This document shows positions 59,888 through 64,000 of a DNA stretch of 64,000 bases, one piece after another. The notes beneath the pieces are model-generated. The model had not been told where the DNA came from, made no database searches, and saw only the letters and a list, made by a program, of their open reading frames with translations. The stretch comes from Hymenobacter fodinae (GTDB lineage Bacteria; Bacteroidota; Bacteroidia; Cytophagales; Hymenobacteraceae), in assembly GCF_004745825.1 (NCBI RefSeq), contig NZ_SRLA01000004.1:124001-188000 (forward strand), written 5' to 3'. The stretch's first letter is position 1. Every line of letters begins with the position of its first letter. Made by a program: the position numbers and the translations under genes.

Positions 59888-60349
59888 CTAGGCCACTTTT
59901 TCTGGCTCGCTCACCAGCTTAATGGAAGCGGAGTTGATGCACAGGCGGAGACCACTCGGCGGCGGACCGTCGGGGAAAACGTGGCCCTGGTGAGCGTCGC
60001 AGGTGTTGCAGAGCACCTCTACGCGGGTCATGCCGTAACTGGTGTCTTTCTTGTACTTGAGGGCGTTTTCCTTCACCGGCTGTGTGAAGCTAGGCCACCC
60101 CGTGCCCGACTCAAACTTGGTGCGCGAGTCGTAGAGCGGCGTACCGCAGCATACGCAGGCGTAGAGGCCGGCTTCGTGGGCTTCGCAGTACTCGCCGGTG
60201 AAGGCCCGCTCAGTGCCGTGTTCACGCGTAACGTGATACTGCTGGGGCGTGAGCTGGGCGCGCCATTCGGCGTCGGTTTTTTCTACTCGTTTATCGGGGG
60301 CCGGGCTGCCGTGGTTGGCCAGCCGGATTACATCATTCCAGGTTTGCAT
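59888..60349 (-). CDS. msrB: peptide-methionine (R)-S-oxide reductase
   Basis: A 153-residue MsrB, which reduces methionine-R-sulfoxide in proteins. Zinc ligands are in 'YACVCCGTPLYDS' and 'EVLCNTCDAHQGHVF', and the catalytic Cys is in 'LRLCINSASI'. 'FESGTGWPSF' is the family signature. No signal peptide is present, so it is cytoplasmic. The ATG at 60349 begins the conserved 'MQTWNDVIRLANHG'; the frame runs far upstream without family features. The TAG stop lies in CTAGGCC. Confidence 0.95.
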   Translation of the reverse strand: MQTWNDVIRLANHGSPAPDKRVEKTDAEWRAQLTPQQYHVTREHGTERAFTGEYCEAHEAGLYACVCCGTPLYDSRTKFESGTGWPSFTQPVKENALKYKKDTSYGMTRVEVLCNTCDAHQGHVFPDGPPPSGLRLCINSASIKLVSEPEKVA

Positions 60350-60437
60350 GGGTTGTGAAGCTTGGTTCTTGAGGGCAGATATACTGCAAACGCGACAGGC
60401 CGACGGGAAGTTTATCCTAGCTCTGTTTCGAGACTGG

Positions 60438-61238
60438 CTAAAACTGCTCAAACTCGTCTCGCACCGACCACTTGCGCCACTGCTGCCGGGCAAATGGTAA
60501 GAACGCCGCCGGCGCTTTCCGAAACTCCTTTTCCGTTTCGTAGCGTCCAGCCAGCAGTTCGTACCCATCAGGAGCGTCCAGCTGCTGTTTGCTGATGGTA
60601 TCGAGGCAGCACGGGTTAGTGGGGGCCCGCTGGCTTACCGGCACCGAGTCGTAGGCCACTACCATTTGACCGCGCAGAGCATATTTAGCCGCACCCTCGT
60701 GCATGATGAGCTTCAGGTCCGATGGGCTTACGTCGCTGCGGCAGGTGAGCTTGTAAATAAGCGTCGTTTCCGACTGCCCGTTGTCGTCGAGGTCAGTAAC
60801 GGAGGTAGAGCCGGGAAGAGGGCCTAGCCACAAATCAAACGGACAGTTATGCACCGCATCTTGCAGGCGCCATAGTTCCTGCCAACTGCCGGCACGCTGC
60901 ACATATTGGCGGGCAAACAGCTCCACGTACGCTTCTTCGTCGGTATACTTAGTCGTTTTCTCCGCGGAAGGCCCCTTGCGAAACACCACCAGTAGGTTCT
61001 GCCCATTAGCATCGGTCCAGCGCCAGGCTTCCAGCAGCTTGCCTGGTAAGCGCAAGGCCGCGGGCACCTGCGCCAGTGGCACCGGCTGCCGGCTGATGCT
61101 GTCTGCTGAGGTAGCGGCCGGAATGTTGGAAGTAGAGGCTTTAGCTGGTAAGGCTTTCTTTTCCTTCTCTCCAGTTTTCTGCTCCGAGCAACTTACTCCG
61201 AGCAAGGTTAGTAAGCTTAGTGCGTATAGTCGCTTCAT
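60438..61238 (-). CDS. lipoprotein of unknown function
   Basis: A 266-residue protein with a lipoprotein signal, 'LYALSLLTLLGVSCSEQK'. A polar linker (about 20-50) precedes a domain with 'AWRWTDANGQNLLVVFRKG' and 'VTDLDDNGQSETTLIYKLTC', the latter like a calcium-binding FG-GAP-type loop. I do not recognise the family with confidence. It is divergent from nnr across 59 bases, so the two may share a regulatory region. Confidence 0.78.
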   Translation of the reverse strand: MKRLYALSLLTLLGVSCSEQKTGEKEKKALPAKASTSNIPAATSADSISRQPVPLAQVPAALRLPGKLLEAWRWTDANGQNLLVVFRKGPSAEKTTKYTDEEAYVELFARQYVQRAGSWQELWRLQDAVHNCPFDLWLGPLPGSTSVTDLDDNGQSETTLIYKLTCRSDVSPSDLKLIMHEGAAKYALRGQMVVAYDSVPVSQRAPTNPCCLDTISKQQLDAPDGYELLAGRYETEKEFRKAPAAFLPFARQQWRKWSVRDEFEQF

Positions 61239-61297
61239 ACAACGCATCTCCTGGCTAGCGGATATCAGCCGCCAAGCTACTTGTTATTCGCTGAACG

Positions 61298-62818
61298 ATG
61301 AAAATCCTCTCCGCCGACCAAACTCGCCAAGCTGACCAAGCCACCATCCAAGCCGAAGGCATCCGCTCCGATGAGCTAATGGAGCGGGCTGCTACCGCCC
61401 TCAGCACTTGGCTTATGGAACGCGTGGAGCCCGAGGAGCCCGGTGAAATCCATGTTTTCTGCGGCCCCGGCAACAACGGCGGCGACGGACTGGCAGCGGC
61501 ACGCCACCTACACGGGGCTGGTTACGCCGTGCGCGTGTGGCTGCTGCCCGCAACCAAGTACTCCTCTGATTTCACCACTAACCGCCAGCGCTTACCCGCG
61601 GAGCTGCCCTGCGCCGAGCTGAACCCTCAGAAGCTGCCGCGCCTGCCCCCGCACAGCATTGTGGTGGATGCGCTATTCGGGACTGGCCTAGGCCGCCCAT
61701 TAGCCGACGAGGCAGCGGCGGTGGTAAAGCACCTGAATAAGGCACACGTTCGTATGGTGTCGGTTGATGTGCCGTCTGGACTCTTTACTGATGCTCCTCA
61801 GCCCGCCAACAGCGTGGTAGTCCAAGCTCGCCATACTATCAGCTTCGAGTTGCCTAAGCTGGCCTTCCTACTGCCGCAGAACGCGCCTTTTGTAGGCCAG
61901 TGGCATGTGCTGCCAATTGGATTGAATAGTGAGTTTATCCACAACGCTCCTGTGGATAACTATTTTGTAGACGCCGTTTTCCTGGCCGGCCGACTTCCGC
62001 AACGGGCTCAATTCAGCCACAAAGGCACCTTTGGGCATGCCTTGTTGCTGGCGGGCAGCCGCGGTAAAATAGGGGCGGCCGTGCTAGCTTCCCGGGCTTG
62101 CCTGCACGGGGGCGTGGGGCTGCTCACGGTACGCGTGCCGGCCATCGGTTACGACATTCTACAGACCTCGGCGCCGGAAGCTATGGCCCTTACCGATCCG
62201 GCTACCGACTTTGTAACGGAGCTACCCGACCTGAAACCTTACGCCGCCATTGGTATTGGGCCAGGCCTAGGCCAGGAAGCTGCTACGCGCGACGTGCTGG
62301 AGCAGCTACTTAAAGCGGCTACGGTGCCCTTGGTTATTGATGCCGACGCCCTAAATATTTTGGGGGCTAACCGGGAGCTGCTAGACCTACTGCCACCTGA
62401 TACCTTGCTTACGCCTCATCCCAAAGAGTTCGAGCGCCTCACTGAGCCCGCCCGCGACGACTATCACCGCCTAGAACTGCTGCGGGATTTTGCCCGGCAG
62501 CGTCGCTGCTACTGCGTGCTTAAGGGTGCCTACACGGCTCTGGCTACTCCCGATGGCGTGCTTTACTTCAATAGCACCGGCAACCCTGGTATGGCCACAG
62601 GCGGCAGCGGCGACGTGCTGACGGGCCTACTGCTGGCACTACGTGCCGACCAGCGCCTTTCCCCGCTCGATGCGACGTTGCTAGGCCTCTACGCGCACGG
62701 CCGTGCCGGCGACCTAGCTGCTGAAGAAACTGGGCAAGCAGGCCTGACGGCCGGCGATATTGCCCGGTTTATTGGCCCTGCCCTGCACAAGCTCACCACA
62801 CTACCGGCACGGCTCTAA
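61298..62818 (+). CDS. nnr: bifunctional NAD(P)HX epimerase/dehydratase
   Basis: A 506-residue Nnr. The N-terminal half is the epimerase (YjeF_N) domain: 'EGIRSDELMERAATAL', 'VFCGPGNNGGDGLAAARHL' and 'VVDALFGTGLGRPL'. The C-terminal half is the ADP-dependent dehydratase (carbohydrate kinase-like) with 'GHALLLAGSRGKIGAAVLAS' and 'NPGMATGGSGDVLTGLL'. Together they repair hydrated NADH and NADPH. The length and domain order are as in characterised fusions. Confidence 0.96.
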   Translation: MKILSADQTRQADQATIQAEGIRSDELMERAATALSTWLMERVEPEEPGEIHVFCGPGNNGGDGLAAARHLHGAGYAVRVWLLPATKYSSDFTTNRQRLPAELPCAELNPQKLPRLPPHSIVVDALFGTGLGRPLADEAAAVVKHLNKAHVRMVSVDVPSGLFTDAPQPANSVVVQARHTISFELPKLAFLLPQNAPFVGQWHVLPIGLNSEFIHNAPVDNYFVDAVFLAGRLPQRAQFSHKGTFGHALLLAGSRGKIGAAVLASRACLHGGVGLLTVRVPAIGYDILQTSAPEAMALTDPATDFVTELPDLKPYAAIGIGPGLGQEAATRDVLEQLLKAATVPLVIDADALNILGANRELLDLLPPDTLLTPHPKEFERLTEPARDDYHRLELLRDFARQRRCYCVLKGAYTALATPDGVLYFNSTGNPGMATGGSGDVLTGLLLALRADQRLSPLDATLLGLYAHGRAGDLAAEETGQAGLTAGDIARFIGPALHKLTTLPARL

Positions 62819-62864
62819 CAACAATACCTCAACAGAAGCAGTTTACTACTCCGCTCTCTAGTGG

Positions 62865-63773
62865 CTACAACAAGAATTTACTAGCCAGCCAAACTACCAA
62901 GAACTGCACCACCATTACTCCATCGGCCAGCAGGGCAAAGTAGTAATCTGAGCGCGACTCGTCGGCGAACCAGATGACGCCAGCCGCTAGTAGTAGCGGC
63001 AGCAGAAATACGGTTTGGTGGTGTACGGGCATTCCGATAGGTACCAGCACTGCGGCCCCCACCAGCGCAGCTAAAGCAACTAGTTTAGTGGCTTTTACCC
63101 CAAAAACCCCCGGAAAAGTGCGGGTCCCAATTAGGAGGTCTTTGCTGTAGTCGCGGATATCAAAAACAAAGGCCAGTGCCAGTATGAACAGAAAGCGGCG
63201 GGCAAACAATACCCCCACCACCGGATCTAGCAGTGACCGGTGCAGGTAAAGCGCCGGAATCCAGACGGTGACGGCGGCCCACACATAGGCAATCAGAAAC
63301 ACCTTTAGCAGCGGAAAATCACGCAGGGCCCACCACCGCCCCTTCACTTTCGCAATGGGCAGGGAATAGAGCAGCGAGATGACGGCCAAATGCCCAATAA
63401 ACCCAATCAGGTGCTGCCAGCCGTCCCACAAAAACAAGGCCCCCGCCACGGCCAGCGCTACCATAGCCAGGAAAAACAATCCGCGCCGGTGGGCCCGCAT
63501 CCAGCTTTTGCGCCCCGAGAGAGCCACCGGCTGGCTATGCTTGTAAGGAAGCACGCTGTCGAGGTTGTAGAGGAACAGCGTGGCCGTGAAAATCATGATG
63601 CCCAGCCGCCATGGAATGTGCACCTGCCAGAACAGAAACGTGGCCCATGTGAGGCCTAGCGCCGCCAAGGCCAGCCAAGTGCTACTATAGAGCACCGCAT
63701 CAAGCCCACCCTTCAGCCACGAAGGGCTGAGCGCAGGCGTTGGGGCGGAACCTGATGAACGAGCAAAGGGCAT
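62865..63773 (-). CDS. UbiA-like prenyltransferase family membrane protein
   Basis: A 302-residue polytopic membrane protein with about eight helices. It has the two polar loops expected in UbiA-type enzymes: 'FLYNLDSVLPYKHSQ' between early helices and 'FVFDIRDYSKDLLIGTRTFP' in the middle, the latter a DxxD-like motif. This places it in the UbiA superfamily, which joins prenyl groups to aromatic or other acceptors; the first motif deviates from NDxxD, so the substrate and activity are uncertain. It is upstream of no visible partner; a -7-like element (TATCTTCG, 63815-63822) lies before it. Confidence 0.72.
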   Translation of the reverse strand: MPFARSSGSAPTPALSPSWLKGGLDAVLYSSTWLALAALGLTWATFLFWQVHIPWRLGIMIFTATLFLYNLDSVLPYKHSQPVALSGRKSWMRAHRRGLFFLAMVALAVAGALFLWDGWQHLIGFIGHLAVISLLYSLPIAKVKGRWWALRDFPLLKVFLIAYVWAAVTVWIPALYLHRSLLDPVVGVLFARRFLFILALAFVFDIRDYSKDLLIGTRTFPGVFGVKATKLVALAALVGAAVLVPIGMPVHHQTVFLLPLLLAAGVIWFADESRSDYYFALLADGVMVVQFLVVWLASKFLL

Positions 63774-63814
63774 GATCTTACTACGTGGCTACTACCGAGG
63801 CGTAGTGTGCCAGC

Positions 63815-63822
63815 GCGAAGAT
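63815..63822 (-). promoter_or_regulatory. possible -7 element of the UbiA-like gene
   Basis: TATCTTCG on the reverse strand differs from the consensus at one position and lies 41 bases before the ATG. Confidence 0.35.
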
Positions 63823-63837
63823 AGAAGCCCCCAGTAC

Positions 63838-64000
63838 TTATTTGCCGGTTTCGTCGTGCGCCGCATCTACCGGCTTCGACTCTGGTGACCCGTGCTGGCG
63901 CAGAAAAATGGAGAGGCCTACAAGGGAAATAATGGATATAAATTCGCTCTGCCAGTTCTGCAACGACTCAAACCAGAACCGTGAGGTTTGCATGTACTCA
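63838..64000 (-). CDS. DUF6766 family protein, C-terminal part
   Basis: The reverse strand is open from the right edge to a TAA at 63838-63840, about 53 codons. The visible sequence has 'SRFWFESLQNWQSEF', a hydrophobic helix 'FISIISLVGLSIFLRQ' and the polar tail 'HGSPESKPVDAAHDETGK'. This matches the C-terminus of small DUF6766 membrane proteins, whose function is unknown. The N-terminus is outside the window. Confidence 0.8.
   Translation of the reverse strand, partial: EYMQTSRFWFESLQNWQSEFISIISLVGLSIFLRQHGSPESKPVDAAHDETGK

Noticed and set aside
1..64000. CRISPR array, prophage, transposon or defence island
   Set aside because: No spaced identical repeats, integrase, transposase, capsid or nuclease-helicase genes were found on either strand.

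Overview
The window looks like chromosomal DNA of a member of the Bacteroidota, most like Hymenobacter or a close relative in the Cytophagales. This is inferred from gene content and signals, not from a database search. The supporting signs are many TAnnTTTG promoter elements, a MurF-Alr fusion, a type IX secretion C-terminal domain, DUF5686, DUF4230, DUF4834, DUF5700 and DUF6766 family proteins, a moderately high G+C content, and strong long-stem terminators between convergent genes. I see no prophage, transposase, integrase, CRISPR array, rRNA or plasmid function. The region is mostly core and house-keeping genes with several poorly characterised genes between them.

Layout. 1-3365 (leftward): yqeY-like, cvpA-like, a TrpG/PabA amidotransferase, an alpha/beta hydrolase and a CBS-domain protein cut by the left edge. 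3637-7563 (rightward): pdxJ, then a selenium cluster mnmH(selU)-VOC protein-selD followed by a small membrane protein. 7750-11284: an orphan TPR histidine kinase, a YbfF-like esterase and an RsmI-like methylase. 11392-13848 (leftward): feoAB. 14067-20231: a carboxypeptidase-regulatory-like protein, an OmpA lipoprotein, a secreted hydrolase that lacks its serine nucleophile, and murF-alr. 20419-27611: rarD, yfhO-like, a D-cysteine desulfhydrase/ACC deaminase homologue, a GT-C-like membrane protein, a DUF4230 protein and a cysteine-rich protein. 27623-34701: recX, two ferritin-like genes, a DUF5686 outer-membrane protein, DUF4834, FkbM and a small membrane protein. 34862-38531: tRNA-Thr(CGT), a serine-rich membrane protein, an HExxH protein, an NlpC/P60 hydrolase, a YkvA-like protein and an acyl-carrier-like protein. 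38657-45726 (leftward): a TetR-TolC-adaptor-RND efflux operon. 45946-53598: ispF, two tandem M28 peptidases, lutB, a channel-like membrane protein and L-serine dehydratase. 54033-64000: a very large FG-GAP/malectin surface protein with a T9SS tail, a DUF5700 protein, msrB, a lipoprotein, nnr, a UbiA-like protein and a DUF6766 fragment.

Genes that clearly work together are feoA with feoB (iron uptake), selD with mnmH (selenophosphate supply and tRNA selenouridine formation), the TetR-controlled efflux set, and the ferritin-like pair. The most unusual signals are a highly over-represented palindromic motif (core GGCCTAGGCC, mostly met as CTAGGCC/GGCCTAG) that lies in genes, stop codons and terminators; an uncharacterised VOC protein translationally overlapped with mnmH in the selenium cluster; an acyl-carrier-like protein with Thr at the phosphopantetheine site; a hydrolase with Gly at the nucleophile position; a clear inverted-repeat operator in front of tetR; a 21-bp-spaced direct repeat in front of the ferritin-like genes; and a surface protein in which two sets of exactly seven FG-GAP repeats predict twin seven-bladed propellers.
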